Shown piece after piece: positions 55,391 to 64,000 of a stretch of 64,000 nt of DNA (position 1 is the first letter of the stretch; each line of letters begins with the position of its first letter). The position numbers and the translations under genes are program-made. A model generated the notes under the pieces. That model searched no databases. It saw only the letters and a list, made by a program, of their open reading frames with translations, and was not told where the DNA came from. This DNA comes from Celerinatantimonas yamalensis (GTDB lineage Bacteria; Pseudomonadota; Gammaproteobacteria; Enterobacterales; Celerinatantimonadaceae), in NCBI RefSeq assembly GCF_046054155.1, contig NZ_JBEQCT010000001.1, positions 744,001 through 808,000 of the forward strand. Direction: 5' to 3'.

Positions 55391-56323
55391 CTACCCGCCC
55401 CAAAAAGCCGTTAATGACAGCATGATCGGTAGCGTCACTAAACTCGCTAACGTCGAGAGCGTTAAGCTCTTGCATGGGAAGCTCGTATCTTTGCCGGTCA
55501 GTTGGGCAAATAGAACCGACATTCCAGCAACAGGACAAGCAGCCAGCACCATGGCAATCATCAACAAAGAACCATGCAAGCCAAACATCAATAACACCAA
55601 TAAGGCGACAAAAGGAAATAACAGATTGCGCATCAGCACACTGATCCAGGCATAACCGCTTAACCAGATGGTTCGCAGTTGAATTTGGGTCATAGCCGCG
55701 CCCACAACGATCATCGAGATAGCCGTGTTCATATTTGCAATATACCCTAAGGTCGAATAGAGCGGTTTTGGCAATTTAATAGACAAAACAAAAAAGCAGA
55801 TCCCAACCAAAGAAGCGACCGTATTTGGATTAGATATCACTTTAAGCAATGAATGGCGGTCAAATTTTCCGGTATAGATAACAACACCGTGCGTCCAAAC
55901 AAACAACCCGTTCACCGCAATATATACTGAGCCGTAAAATACCCCTGCATCCCCCATCAATGCCGCTACTAGAGGGATCCCCATAAAGCCACAATTGGAA
56001 TACACTGCGGTAAATTGCATCGGCATCACCAGATTAGACTGTCTGATAGTTTTTCGATTCAATAAGACTTTACTTAAAAAAATGTACAATAGATGAATGC
56101 CGGCTGAAGTTAAAAACATCAGCAAAAATTGATCCAACATGCTCTCTGAAAATGGTGTTTGAAACGCCTTTAAGATCAAGCATGGCATGACGATATAACA
56201 CAACAGCCATGTCAATTGTTGAAATGTTGGCGCGCTAAAAACTTTATATTTAGCTAAACCGAACCCCAACCCCATTAACAAAAATAACACGCTAATTTGA
56301 TTCATCATTACATCAAGATGCAT
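55391..56323 (-). CDS. AEC-family transporter (auxin efflux carrier type)
   Basis: The 310-residue protein has about ten membrane helices and the family N-terminal 'LLMGLGFGLAKYKV' and the mid segment 'AVYSNCGFMGIPLVAALMG' with the conserved Asn/Pro elements of both halves ('VLAACPVAGMSVLFA'). AEC permeases carry organic acids such as malate or malonate, or amino acids. Start ATG 56323 was chosen over the TTG at 56329; ATG 56308 is also possible. The substrate is unknown. Confidence 0.85.
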   Translation of the reverse strand: MHLDVMMNQISVLFLLMGLGFGLAKYKVFSAPTFQQLTWLLCYIVMPCLILKAFQTPFSESMLDQFLLMFLTSAGIHLLYIFLSKVLLNRKTIRQSNLVMPMQFTAVYSNCGFMGIPLVAALMGDAGVFYGSVYIAVNGLFVWTHGVVIYTGKFDRHSLLKVISNPNTVASLVGICFFVLSIKLPKPLYSTLGYIANMNTAISMIVVGAAMTQIQLRTIWLSGYAWISVLMRNLLFPFVALLVLLMFGLHGSLLMIAMVLAACPVAGMSVLFAQLTGKDTSFPCKSLTLSTLASLVTLPIMLSLTAFWGG

Positions 56324-56612
56324 AAACAATGATCACTAGAATGAAAAATAATAAGATACTCGATATTGTACATGGATAATTTGTTTTTATGCGATCATTT
56401 ATAAAGAGATCGAAGCTTATCTTGACAGCTCACAAACCATGCCTTGCTTTGTCACTGCCCACGTGTGAAGTACCACTGAAATTACGGGGTAAAAAATACG
56501 TGTCAAAGCACGACGCAATTGGAGGACAATTCAGAGAGATGAGCGCACCTGCAACTTAGCAATGTCGCTCGTATTGGCGGGTGAAACCGCTAACGCTGAA
56601 CTTTCATGGTTA

Positions 56613-57497
56613 TCACACTAAAGCGGCCGTTTGCTGTTTTAAGAACTCTAATAACTTTTGTGTCATCACACTTTGTTGGCGATGCTGTGGGTAAACGACG
56701 TGAATATCTAACAGCGGTGGGCGAAATTCATCGAGAACGGTCACCAACGCGCCCGAAGCAAGTGACTTTGCAACAATGAACTCAGGTAATAACGTGATTC
56801 CAAGACCTGCTACAGCAGCGTGCGCTAATGTCTCGCCATTATTAGCAACCATTGGCCCACTCACGCTATATAGTTTAAGCTGCCCTTCAACGCACAAGTC
56901 CCAGTTCATCTGAGTTTTTAAGCCAAAACGCAAACAACTATGCTGCAACAACTGCTCAGGTGATGTCGGAACGCCACAGCGCCGAATATAATCAGGGCTA
57001 CAACATAAAACTCGATTGAGCTTACCTAAGTGCCGAGCAATTAAAGTTGAATCAGCCAAACGGCCAACTCGAAGTGCCAAATCAAACCCTTCACCGATAA
57101 CATCGACATAGCGATCAGCAAGCTCCACTTGGCAAGAGACGCCCGCATTTTCTCTGAGAAATTGACAGATAATTGGTGAGAGGTGACTCATTCCATACGA
57201 CATTGGCAGACTAATTTTAAATGAACCATGTAATTGCTGGTTCTGAATAGACATAGCCTGTTTCATCTGATCAATGTCATCTAAGATCTGCTCGGCATGG
57301 GTTTTAAATCGCTCACCGGCTTCGGTAATCGACAGCTTACGAGTATTGCGCACGAACAGCTGTACATTCAGTGATGCTTCAAGCGCCGCTACTCGTCGAC
57401 TGACATATTGCTTAGATAACATCAGTTGTTCACTGGCTTTCGTAAAGCGGCCGACTTGAGCTACCGCCAAAAAAATTTTCAGATCATCTATTTGCAT
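56613..57497 (-). CDS. LysR-family transcriptional regulator
   Basis: The 294-residue protein has the N-terminal winged helix ('FLAVAQVGRFTKASEQLMLSKQYVSRRVAALEASLNVQLFVRNTRKLSITEAG') and a periplasmic-binding-like effector domain. The frame opens further up, but ATG 57497 gives the family start MQIDDLKIF; codons before it lie in a sequence that is repeated upstream of doxX and is therefore non-coding. Its original target is probably the doxX gene or a neighbour. Confidence 0.9.
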   Translation of the reverse strand: MQIDDLKIFLAVAQVGRFTKASEQLMLSKQYVSRRVAALEASLNVQLFVRNTRKLSITEAGERFKTHAEQILDDIDQMKQAMSIQNQQLHGSFKISLPMSYGMSHLSPIICQFLRENAGVSCQVELADRYVDVIGEGFDLALRVGRLADSTLIARHLGKLNRVLCCSPDYIRRCGVPTSPEQLLQHSCLRFGLKTQMNWDLCVEGQLKLYSVSGPMVANNGETLAHAAVAGLGITLLPEFIVAKSLASGALVTVLDEFRPPLLDIHVVYPQHRQQSVMTQKLLEFLKQQTAALV

Positions 57498-57523
57498 CGC
57501 TAATTCAGTGTCTACTAAATGGT

Positions 57524-57577
57524 GACGGTTATTCACAATAATAGCTCATTAATCGTCAAATTTGTTTACTGAATAAT
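57524..57577 (+). repeat. Intergenic repeat, copy 1 (upstream of lysR)
   Basis: The 54 bp are nearly identical to 60247-60299: 38 bp (from AATAGCTCATT to TACTGAATAAT) agree at about 34 positions, and the left part agrees with a 2-base gap. Copy 1 lies directly in front of the lysR start; copy 2 lies in front of doxX. Confidence 0.75.
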
Positions 57578-57633
57578 AAAACTGCGCTGTAAATTTACAA
57601 TAACTGGAATCAACAGAAACTAACTTTAAACAT

Positions 57634-57660
57634 AGAAAGGCCGCATTATGCGGCCTTTCT
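57634..57660. terminator. 12-bp terminator hairpin after ogt
   Basis: AGAAAGGCCGCA and TGCGGCCTTTCT pair perfectly around TTA. It ends 9 bp before the ogt stop on the minus strand; a looser T run (ACTTTTTTA) follows on the plus strand. Confidence 0.75.
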
Positions 57661-57669
57661 ACTTTTTTA

Positions 57670-58164
57670 TTAAGCTCCCTTTTCCAACATGGAGCGGACC
57701 CCTTCTAACTGTAGCAATGCAGCTTTACGTTCGACTCCACCCGCATAGCCAGTCAGTTTTCCATTGGATCCAATCACCCGATGACAAGGAACAATAATTG
57801 AGATGGGATTTCGTCCATTGGCCGCCCCTACCGCACGCACAGCACGAGGATGACCTATCGCATTAGCCAGTTGCTGATAGGTTCGTGTTTCACCAAATGG
57901 GATGGTCATTAATGCCTGCCAAACTGAACGCTGAAAAGGAGTCCCCGTCATGACCACCGGCAAAGTGAACCTTGTGCGTTTTCCAGCTAAATACTCATTA
58001 AGCTGAAGGATAACCGCCACCAACATGGGATGTTGATCGTTTCTGCGACCCAAATCGTCGGGTAGTGTCGTTTGAGTTTCAAACCATATCCCGCTGATTC
58101 CTCGTTCACAGGTTTGAATGGTGACATCGCCCAAGAGCGTAGCCGCATGGGTAAAATACATCAT
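57670..58164 (-). CDS. ogt: Methylated-DNA-protein-cysteine methyltransferase
   Basis: This suicide enzyme takes methyl groups from O6-methylguanine. The 164-residue protein has the active-site 'IIVPCHRVIG' and the helix 'GTPFQRSVWQALMTIPFGETRTYQQLANAIG' of the DNA-binding domain. It starts one base after the ada-alkA gene and is surely co-transcribed. Ada-type or Ogt-type; the short N-terminal domain favours Ogt. Confidence 0.93.
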   Translation of the reverse strand: MMYFTHAATLLGDVTIQTCERGISGIWFETQTTLPDDLGRRNDQHPMLVAVILQLNEYLAGKRTRFTLPVVMTGTPFQRSVWQALMTIPFGETRTYQQLANAIGHPRAVRAVGAANGRNPISIIVPCHRVIGSNGKLTGYAGGVERKAALLQLEGVRSMLEKGA

Positions 58165-58165
58165 C

Positions 58166-59527
58166 TTATTGATTCCATAAGTGAAATGTGGCGTAACTGC
58201 CCCATGGGGATACTGTCTCTTCCGATAACCCTGAGAAATGCGCCAACTGTTTTTTTACGATCAAATCCGACACAAGAAAACAGTCGGTTAACGACAACCC
58301 CCGTAGCTGAGCGTAACTGACAGTCCATGGTCCAATTCCTTTAAGCTTGAGCCACTCCATGGGATCAGAATCCGGATATTGGCGAATATGCTCAGCAAAT
58401 CGTTTCAATGTATCTTTGCGGCTTTGGGGCATTTTAAGAAACTCAAGATCGCCATCTGCCACAGTATCCGGCGTTGGAAAACAGACACTATTGCCATGCG
58501 TAGTGATCCCCTCCACCAACTGATTCAGCTTGGTAGTTGCCCCTTTTACCGATACCTGCTGGCCAAGAATGGCCCTGACACCAGCTTCCCATGGATTCCA
58601 TACGCCGGGAATTCGAATTCCCGGCTGTTTGACCATGCCGTGCGCCAGTTGCCCAAGATACTGCTCTATCACCTCAGTATCTGCATCCAGATCCAACATA
58701 CGACGCACTCCGCAAATAAGCGGTTTTAACACATCGATTGCATCACTTTGCACTTCCATCATCAGACGTTGCTTGTTATCTGCCATGATGCGAAACCCCA
58801 CGGTATGATCGCCGATACGGACTTGACGAGCATAGCTATGTTCATCCACTGTCTCTAGCCCCTTAATGGCACGCAAACGGTAGAAAGCCAGCATATGAGG
58901 CCAGTTCAGCTTTCCCCTATAGGACAACTGAATTTGGGGTCTTGCGGTTACGGTCTGATTACGCCGAATATCGGACGGACGCAGTTTCATCTGCTTACGA
59001 AAGGCATCCTGAAAGCGACGAGTACTGTTAAACCCTGCTGCAAAACCAATATCGGTCACAGACAAGCTACTTGAATGCAGCAACTGCTTTGCGAACATCA
59101 GTTTCTGGTAGAGATCATACTGTTTGGGTGACATACCCAGATAACGCTGAAACAGCTGACGTAAATACCGATCGGTAATCCCTAGCCGCTCAGCTAGATA
59201 CGCGACGGATCCCTGCGTTAATGCACCTTGCTCAATATTCCTCAGAGCGCGTAGATATGTGGTTTCAACCCCTTTCCACGCCCACGAGGACGGCGCGCTG
59301 TCAGGTCGGCAACGCAGGCAGGGACGATATCCTGCCTGAAGTGCCTGTGTTTTATCGGAAAAGTATTCCACATTTTCTTCACTTGGCAGTTTTGCCGGAC
59401 ATATCGGGCGACAAAAAATACCAGTGGTTTTTACCGCAATAAAAAAACAACCGTCAAAACGGCGATCGCGAGACAACCGCGCCTGTCGGCATTGTTCTGC
59501 AGTCAGGTCAGTATAGGGATGGAGCAT
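58166..59527 (-). CDS. Ada-type regulator fused to AlkA glycosylase
   Basis: The 453-residue protein joins an Ada zinc-binding/methyl-acceptor module (Cys39, 43, 70, 73), an AraC-type helix-turn-helix ('LAERLGITDRYLRQLFQRYLGMSPKQY') and a full 3-methyladenine glycosylase II ('WEAGVRAILGQQVSVKGAT', HhH 'LKGIGPWTVSYAQLRGL', catalytic Asp in 'FLVSDLIVKK'). Methylation of Cys39 would turn on expression, and the enzyme repairs alkylated bases. This architecture is known and is usually annotated as AlkA. It begins far from other genes; a degraded IS3 copy lies upstream. Confidence 0.92.
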   Translation of the reverse strand: MLHPYTDLTAEQCRQARLSRDRRFDGCFFIAVKTTGIFCRPICPAKLPSEENVEYFSDKTQALQAGYRPCLRCRPDSAPSSWAWKGVETTYLRALRNIEQGALTQGSVAYLAERLGITDRYLRQLFQRYLGMSPKQYDLYQKLMFAKQLLHSSSLSVTDIGFAAGFNSTRRFQDAFRKQMKLRPSDIRRNQTVTARPQIQLSYRGKLNWPHMLAFYRLRAIKGLETVDEHSYARQVRIGDHTVGFRIMADNKQRLMMEVQSDAIDVLKPLICGVRRMLDLDADTEVIEQYLGQLAHGMVKQPGIRIPGVWNPWEAGVRAILGQQVSVKGATTKLNQLVEGITTHGNSVCFPTPDTVADGDLEFLKMPQSRKDTLKRFAEHIRQYPDSDPMEWLKLKGIGPWTVSYAQLRGLSLTDCFLVSDLIVKKQLAHFSGLSEETVSPWGSYATFHLWNQ

Positions 59528-59825
59528 ATCGGTTCCCGCTGTCTGTTATCTTATGGCTACTATACATGGGAAATCCCTCCGATAGCGCCATTTCCGGAAC
59601 TGAATATGACACAGGTGGCAGTTCTCTCTTCCGGTTACGCACATAACCACGATAACGCCCATATCCGGTGACTCAATTAGCCCGTAAATGGTGTCCCAAA
59701 ATATCCTGCCACCCAATTCGCCTCAAAGTAGTGTTGGCCGCAATCCTTTTGTAACTCTCCCATAAAATAATGGCATACCATTTTGGAATTTCTCTGATTA
59801 CACTGAATGGATAGGATAACTCGTT

Positions 59826-60235
59826 ATGAAAAAATCACGTCATACCGAAACTTAGATCGTCAAGATCTTGAAGGAAGTAGAAATGAGCCGACAGGTTAAA
59901 GAAGTCTGTCGTGAATAGGGTATATCGGATGCAACCTATTACCACCAAAAATCGAAATACGGTGGTATGTAACCATCTGATATAAAAGATTTAAAGAGCT
60001 TAAATATGAAAATCGCCGCTTAGAATCCATGTTTGCTGAATTAAGTTTAGATCCTCGGATACTCAAAGACATTGTGAAACAAAGCTGTAAAGCCACGATG
60101 AAGTGTGAGCTTGTCGATTAAGCTCGACAACGGCATAACGTCAGTTTAAGGCTTGCTTATCCGCTGTTGGTATTAGCGATTCGGTGTATCGATATCACCT
60201 CGACAAAACAAAATCCGCACCGATAACTAATCGTC
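59826..60235 (+). pseudogene. Remnant of an IS3-family element (orfA and start of orfB)
   Basis: From ATG 59826 the frame reads MKKSRHTET, then a stop, then IVKILKEVEMSRQVKEVCRE, a stop, and GISDATYYHQKSKYGG, the typical orfA of an IS3 subgroup. After a frameshift 'ENRRLESMFAELSLDPRILKDI' remains. orfB is represented by a short, broken piece near 60150-60230. No complete inverted repeat is seen. Confidence 0.8.
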
Positions 60236-60246
60236 CACTTAATAGC

Positions 60247-60299
60247 GACTATTATTCTCAAAATAGCTCATTGATCATCAAACTAGTTTACTGAATAAT
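60247..60299 (+). repeat. Intergenic repeat, copy 2 (upstream of doxX)
   Basis: This is the second copy of the sequence at 57524-57577. It ends 94 bp before doxX. It contains TCATTGATCATCAAA, which has dyad character, as expected for a LysR operator. Between the copies are ogt, ada-alkA and the IS3 remnant. Confidence 0.75.
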
Positions 60300-60393
60300 G
60301 GCGGCATATACCACTTGTACACTATTTCAGCTCGATGCTTCAGTCATAACCACTGACATTCGAGAAAGATGGAATCAACTTTAGGATGAAAAA

Positions 60394-60807
60394 ATGCGTT
60401 ATTTTTCACTCGAAAAATACAAAAACCCACTTTTGTTCGCTGCTCGTATTTTATTAATGCTATTGTTCGTTATTTTCGGCTGGCAAAAGTTGGTCGGTTT
60501 TGGTAACGCTGCAGGCTATATGGCCGCTGAGCATTTACCATTTCCGACAATAACGGCAGCCATCGTTGTGATGATTGAATTTGGGCTAGGATTACTCCTA
60601 GTCATCGGATTTTACACCCGCCCCATCGCCTTATTTATGATGGTGTATACCCTTCTCACGGCGCTGATTGGGCATCATTATTGGAATGAATCCGGCATGC
60701 AAGCATATGGCGATATGATTAACTTCTATAAAAATATTAGTATCATGGGTGGCCTACTGTTGCTTGCCTTAACCGGCCCGGGCAAATATTCACTCGATCA
60801 AAAATAG
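60394..60807 (+). CDS. DoxX-family membrane protein
   Basis: The 137-residue protein has four hydrophobic helices and the family start 'ARILLMLLFVIFGWQKLVGF' and 'HYWNESGMQAYGDMINFYKNISIMGGLLLLAL'. DoxX proteins are small membrane proteins often linked to thiol or respiratory redox stress; no reaction is established for this subgroup. Similar genes are frequently divergent from a LysR regulator, supporting a former pairing with the gene at 56613. Confidence 0.88.
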   Translation: MRYFSLEKYKNPLLFAARILLMLLFVIFGWQKLVGFGNAAGYMAAEHLPFPTITAAIVVMIEFGLGLLLVIGFYTRPIALFMMVYTLLTALIGHHYWNESGMQAYGDMINFYKNISIMGGLLLLALTGPGKYSLDQK

Positions 60808-60815
60808 TATTCACC

Positions 60816-60840
60816 CGAGCCACTCACATCAAGTGGCTCG
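60816..60840. terminator. Hairpin after doxX
   Basis: CGAGCCACT and AGTGGCTCG form a perfect 9-bp stem with a 7-base loop, 9 bp after the doxX stop. No T run. Confidence 0.55.
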
Positions 60841-60936
60841 AAACCCGCCCCTGCGCCCATAGCTTAATCACACCTCAGATTTTCCACCACAACCCAATAT
60901 CACTGCGCAGGTGCAGTCTCAAATGAGTGACGTCTT

Positions 60937-61521
60937 TTAACCTTCCAGAATAGCTAAAATATGTTTCATCGACTGCTCATATTCGGCATCATTGGAATTT
61001 TTAAAAATCAAGAAATCATCAATTACATCTGGATCATCCAGCTTTTCTGGAATATCAAAATTAACACCTTGAATGTACTCATCCCAATGCTCAAGCTTCC
61101 AAGTATCGCGAGATGAATTACGCGCAATCATTCTCTGTTTGATAACATCAACATTGGTGATCACCCAAACGACTGTTAATCTTGCCTGTTTGTCTATTAA
61201 CTGTTTTTTCAGATTCGTAATGTAGTCAACATCACGGATCTCGCGAGTAAACGGCGCATTAATCAGCACAATGTCATCGTATTCTAACGCTTCCATCGCC
61301 AATGCTAACGTCGCCTGATATTCATAATCACGAATATTTGCTTCAAAAAAATCTGAACTGCGGTTTACTTGCTGATGTGCCACTTTAAAAATCTGATGCG
61401 ACAGCACAATCAACGTGTCTTTATCCAGATAAACCACATGTTTTAATTCTTTAGCTAACTGTTTAGAAATATACGTTTTACCACTCGCTGGCGGCGACGT
61501 AACAAGAATGAGTCGTTTCAT
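60937..61521 (-). CDS. P-loop ATPase/kinase (AAA_33-like)
   Basis: The 194-residue protein starts with a strand and Walker A (SPPASGKT, residues 9-16), followed by 'VVYLDKDTLIVLS', where the Asp pair resembles the substrate site of small-molecule kinases, and 'VWVITNVDVIKQRMIARNSSRD' with lid arginines. It belongs to the group of zeta-toxin/adenylyl-sulfate-kinase-like proteins. No antitoxin is adjacent. Function unknown. Confidence 0.75.
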   Translation of the reverse strand: MKRLILVTSPPASGKTYISKQLAKELKHVVYLDKDTLIVLSHQIFKVAHQQVNRSSDFFEANIRDYEYQATLALAMEALEYDDIVLINAPFTREIRDVDYITNLKKQLIDKQARLTVVWVITNVDVIKQRMIARNSSRDTWKLEHWDEYIQGVNFDIPEKLDDPDVIDDFLIFKNSNDAEYEQSMKHILAILEG

Positions 61522-61629
61522 AGCGGATCCCTACCAAAACATAAAAACTACATTCATCGTATCTCAGGCATTTGCAAATGTAGTGAACAAAATCAAGGAA
61601 ACTGCCGAATAGCGAATTTCTTATAAATT

Positions 61630-62340
61630 CTAGCTCACTCGGCCTTATTGTTTTATTTTTAATCGGTATCCCTGCTGATGACACCATCGCTCGCATCATA
61701 TCGGCGATTGACTCAGAGCCATTCCATGATCGTTTCGTGAATAAAATGTCTTCGGTGCATACACTCGCTTCGTGGCTAATCCAACCGTGAAGAAAGAGTC
61801 AGTACTCTCCATATGATGAGTGTATATACTTGTTCAAATAAATTGGTGTTCGGCCAGCTAAAGACTGAGCAAAAAAGTAACGAGATAACCGAGAGGCCCT
61901 GAGCTGATACAAATCTTCGATCGCAGAGGCTCCCTAGCCACGATTAATGCCATGGCATACCAACTCACATAGCCAAAGCCAAAGCCATAATAGACCAAGG
62001 TGGTGATTACCTGCTTGCGGGTTAAAAGAAATCAAGACAAGCTTCGACAAGCAATAGAAAATGCGATTTCATCGCAGCAAGCTAATCTGGCAGATAACCT
62101 CAAATTCGAAGACAAACATGACCGTATCGAATCGCAGCTGTGTTACGTTTTTGACAGTTTGAAACTGGAGGGCAACTTCTCACGCTGGAAAGGCCTGTAA
62201 CGCATCGTGATGGTAGAAAATTTTCACCTCGATAAAGGAAAGTCAGTCAACTTAGAGTTCCGTTACTACATCTGCTCTAAAATGCTTCGAAGTGAGACAA
62301 ACTAGATTAAGTATTATGGGCAAGAAGAAGCGCTAAATAA
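61630..62340 (+). pseudogene. Decayed ISAs1-family transposase
   Basis: The plus strand reads IGIPADDTIARIISAIDSEPF and a following broken 'DRFVN' segment, then 'VFGQLKTEQKSNEIT', then, at 62000-62200, 'QGGDYLLAVKRNQDKLRQAIENA', 'KHDRIESQLCYVFDSL', and near 62230 'VENFHLDKGKSVNLEFRYYICS'. All these are the serial segments of ISAs1 (H-repeat) transposases. Stops and frameshifts interrupt nearly every segment. Neither end is clear; the rest of the gap up to 62710 shows nothing I recognise. Confidence 0.85.
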
Positions 62341-62710
62341 TGAACACAGTCATGCTGGAATCAGTATTAAAGCTGGTTTTAACGAAGTGGGTGAATGTTA
62401 ACCGCTCATGCGACTCTGACTAACCACACCACCAGAATATTCCAAATGGTAGCAACAGTCGTCCTCTAAAGAGCTTTCGCACTTTATCATGCAACCATTT
62501 TTCGCACTAACGAACTTATAAGCGTTTTTATTTGCAGAAGGTTTACGAAGATTTTGAACGTGTAAACATCCCATATCATTGTAAAAAACAACCAAATTAG
62601 GTTTAGGACACTTTATGGGGTTTAAAAGGACATCTTATGGCTTTATCGTGTTGCTAACCGACTGATTTATAGCAAACGATCAGGACAATTTATGCTTTCA
62701 GCGACAAATT

Positions 62711-62824
62711 GGGTGGTGGTTCTACGAGCAACACCCCGGCACTCGAGTCGTCTGCTGCGGCTGCTCCCTTCCAGGCCTGACCGGGTTCACAGAGTATCGA
62801 TGCGGGAGAACCCGCAGAACCACC
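62711..62824 (-). ncRNA. ffs: 4.5S RNA of the signal recognition particle
   Basis: The minus strand has a 114-base RNA, equal to the E. coli length, with ends GGTGGTTCT/AGAACCACC pairing and the highly conserved apical part 'CAGGCCTGGAAGGGAGCAGC', which carries the GGAA tetraloop and the internal loop bound by Ffh. The RNA targets proteins to the membrane. It is upstream-neighboured by pfkA; no clear promoter is identified. Confidence 0.95.
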
Positions 62825-62950
62825 ATAATAGGCGTTTAACAATAATTACGCTAAACGTGGGCAGGATAATAACAACCATGCTTGAGAATGCAAGCTCAGA
62901 TTACCCCTTTACCCGTTGTTTGCTGAAATTTCAGTCAAAAACACATCATC

Positions 62951-62978
62951 AAACAGAAGGGCCGTCCAATAACGGCCC
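62951..62978 (-). terminator. Terminator after pfkA
   Basis: Minus-strand stem GGGCCGT/ACGGCCC with loop TATTGG and the run TTCTGTTT, 7 bp after the pfkA stop. Confidence 0.85.
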
Positions 62979-62985
62979 AAAAACA

Positions 62986-63948
62986 TTAAAATAATTTTTG
63001 TTGCAATGTATAGAGGTCTTGCGAAAATGGTCGACGCATATTTTCAATACATTCAATAATGTCGTGGTGCACGAGCTGATTGTTTTGTATACCAATACAA
63101 CGGCCACCTTTACCGTCGAGCAACAGCTCAACCGCATATCCACCCATCCAACTCGCAAGCACACGGTCACGCGCTGTCGGTGAACCACCTCGCTGAATAT
63201 GTCCCAATACCGTTGCTCGTGTTTCACGGCCCGTTGCCATCTCAATCCCAGCGGCCAGTTCATTGACGTTGGTAATATGTTCAGTGATAGCAATAATGGC
63301 GTGTTTTTTCCCTTTTAATTTGCCTTCATTTAAGCTTTTGAGCAAATCGGTGCGGCTAAAGCCAACTTCTGGGATAATTAAGTATTCAGCACCACCCGCA
63401 ATAGCAGCTTGTAGAGCTAAATCACCGCAATAACGGCCCATAATTTCAACGACAGAAATACGATTATGCGATGATGACGTATCACGAATACGGTCAATCG
63501 CATCAATAGCTGTGTTTAAGGCCGTGTCAAAACCAATGGTATAATCGGTGCCCGCAATATCATTATCAATCGTTCCTGGAATACCAATACAAGGGAATCC
63601 CATCTCGGTAAGTTTCTTAGCGCCCATATAAGAGCCATCACCACCGATAACGACGAGTGCGTCAATGTCGTGTTTTTTCAAATTCGCGACGGCTTCTTCA
63701 CGGATCTTTTCGTCTTTAAACTCAGGGAAACGTGCAGAACCCAAGAACGTACCGCCACGGTTGATGATATCAGACACGCTGTAACGTTCCATCTTTTTAA
63801 TTTTGTTTTGATGCAGACCGAAATAACCGTCGTAAATACCAAAGACTTCAAGATCATAAGATAATCCGGTGCGTACCACGGCCCGGATTGCCGCATTCAT
63901 ACCCGGTGCATCACCGCCACTGGTTAGAACACCAATTTTTTTTACCAT
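62986..63948 (-). CDS. pfkA: ATP-dependent 6-phosphofructokinase
   Basis: PfkA phosphorylates fructose 6-phosphate in glycolysis. The 320-residue protein (same as E. coli) shows 'LTSGGDAPGMNAAIRAVVR', the ATP loop 'IGGDGSYMGA', the catalytic 'PGTIDNDIAGTDYTIGFDTA', 'EIMGRYCGDLA' and 'LGHIQRGGSPTARDRVLA'. The ATG has AGAGGAACC upstream. It is the last feature in the window. Confidence 0.97.
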   Translation of the reverse strand: MVKKIGVLTSGGDAPGMNAAIRAVVRTGLSYDLEVFGIYDGYFGLHQNKIKKMERYSVSDIINRGGTFLGSARFPEFKDEKIREEAVANLKKHDIDALVVIGGDGSYMGAKKLTEMGFPCIGIPGTIDNDIAGTDYTIGFDTALNTAIDAIDRIRDTSSSHNRISVVEIMGRYCGDLALQAAIAGGAEYLIIPEVGFSRTDLLKSLNEGKLKGKKHAIIAITEHITNVNELAAGIEMATGRETRATVLGHIQRGGSPTARDRVLASWMGGYAVELLLDGKGGRCIGIQNNQLVHHDIIECIENMRRPFSQDLYTLQQKLF

Positions 63949-64000
63949 TGGTTCCTCTCAATTCATCCTGTTGGAAATGTTGAAAAAATATTACATCTGT

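Noticed and set aside
60937..61521. P-loop protein as a zeta-type toxin of a toxin-antitoxin pair
   Set aside because: No small antitoxin gene is adjacent and the sequence fits generic small-molecule kinases equally well.
62398..62595. 65-codon minus-strand frame with several Cys near the ISAs1 remnant
   Set aside because: The cysteines are scattered and no metal motif or ribosome site is apparent.
1..64000. CRISPR array or prophage
   Set aside because: No regularly spaced repeats, cas genes, integrase or phage structural genes were found.

Overview
The window is a stretch of chromosome from a gammaproteobacterium, probably marine or salt-tolerant. Gene order in several blocks is enterobacterial/vibrio-like: nagZ-lpoB-ycfL-hinT near ndh, yejK/yejL/yejM followed by tRNA-Pro(GGG), and a complete nuo operon with a fused nuoCD. 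A full ectoine operon with its own aspartate kinase points to osmotic stress. I cannot name the genus from the sequence alone.

Layout. 1-4.5 kb: end of a PilZ gene, then mfd and csiV. 4.6-10.8 kb (minus strand): a Nudix hydrolase, ndh, and a cell-wall/lipoprotein cluster (nagZ, lpoB, ycfL, a COG3014-type lipoprotein, hinT). 10.9-17.9 kb: an MFS transporter, a QueD-like protein, dihydroorotase, yejK/L/M and proL-type tRNA. 18-24.7 kb: a GNAT, a soluble FIST-domain chemoreceptor, a kinase-fold protein, htpG, a candidate small RNA, and a yhbP homologue. 24.9-26.3 kb: an NhaC-family transporter behind four tandem MetJ boxes, so a probable methionine transporter (MetT). 26.5-26.9 kb: dead IS4-type transposase. 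27-41.9 kb: nuoN to nuoA, the whole proton-pumping NADH dehydrogenase, read on the minus strand. 41.9-43 kb: AT-rich stretch without genes. 43-46.8 kb: marR, a YdeP-type molybdopterin oxidoreductase and fdhD. 47.1-48.1 kb: glutathione peroxidase and a Nudix hydrolase. 48.4-52.6 kb: ectA-ectB-(small cupin-like gene)-ectC-ask. 53-54.6 kb: an ArgT/HisJ-type binding protein followed by a broken AotO/AstE-family gene. 54.8-57.5 kb: GNAT, AEC permease, LysR regulator. 57.7-60.3 kb: DNA alkylation repair pair (ogt, ada-alkA fusion) and an IS3 remnant, bracketed by two copies of a ~54-bp intergenic sequence. 60.4-64 kb: DoxX, a P-loop kinase, a decayed ISAs1 transposase, 4.5S RNA (ffs) and pfkA.

How it works together. 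NDH-1 (nuo) and NDH-2 (ndh) give two routes for NADH oxidation. The ectoine genes make a compatible solute from aspartate semialdehyde, with a dedicated kinase feeding the pathway. The lpoB/csiV/nagZ genes all act on peptidoglycan synthesis or recycling. Most of the window is ordinary core genome. The accessory signals lie in the ectoine operon (an extra small gene and an EctR-like site), the MetJ operator, the candidate small RNA near 24.1 kb, and the region from 53 to 62.7 kb, where pseudogenes and transposase remnants accumulate.
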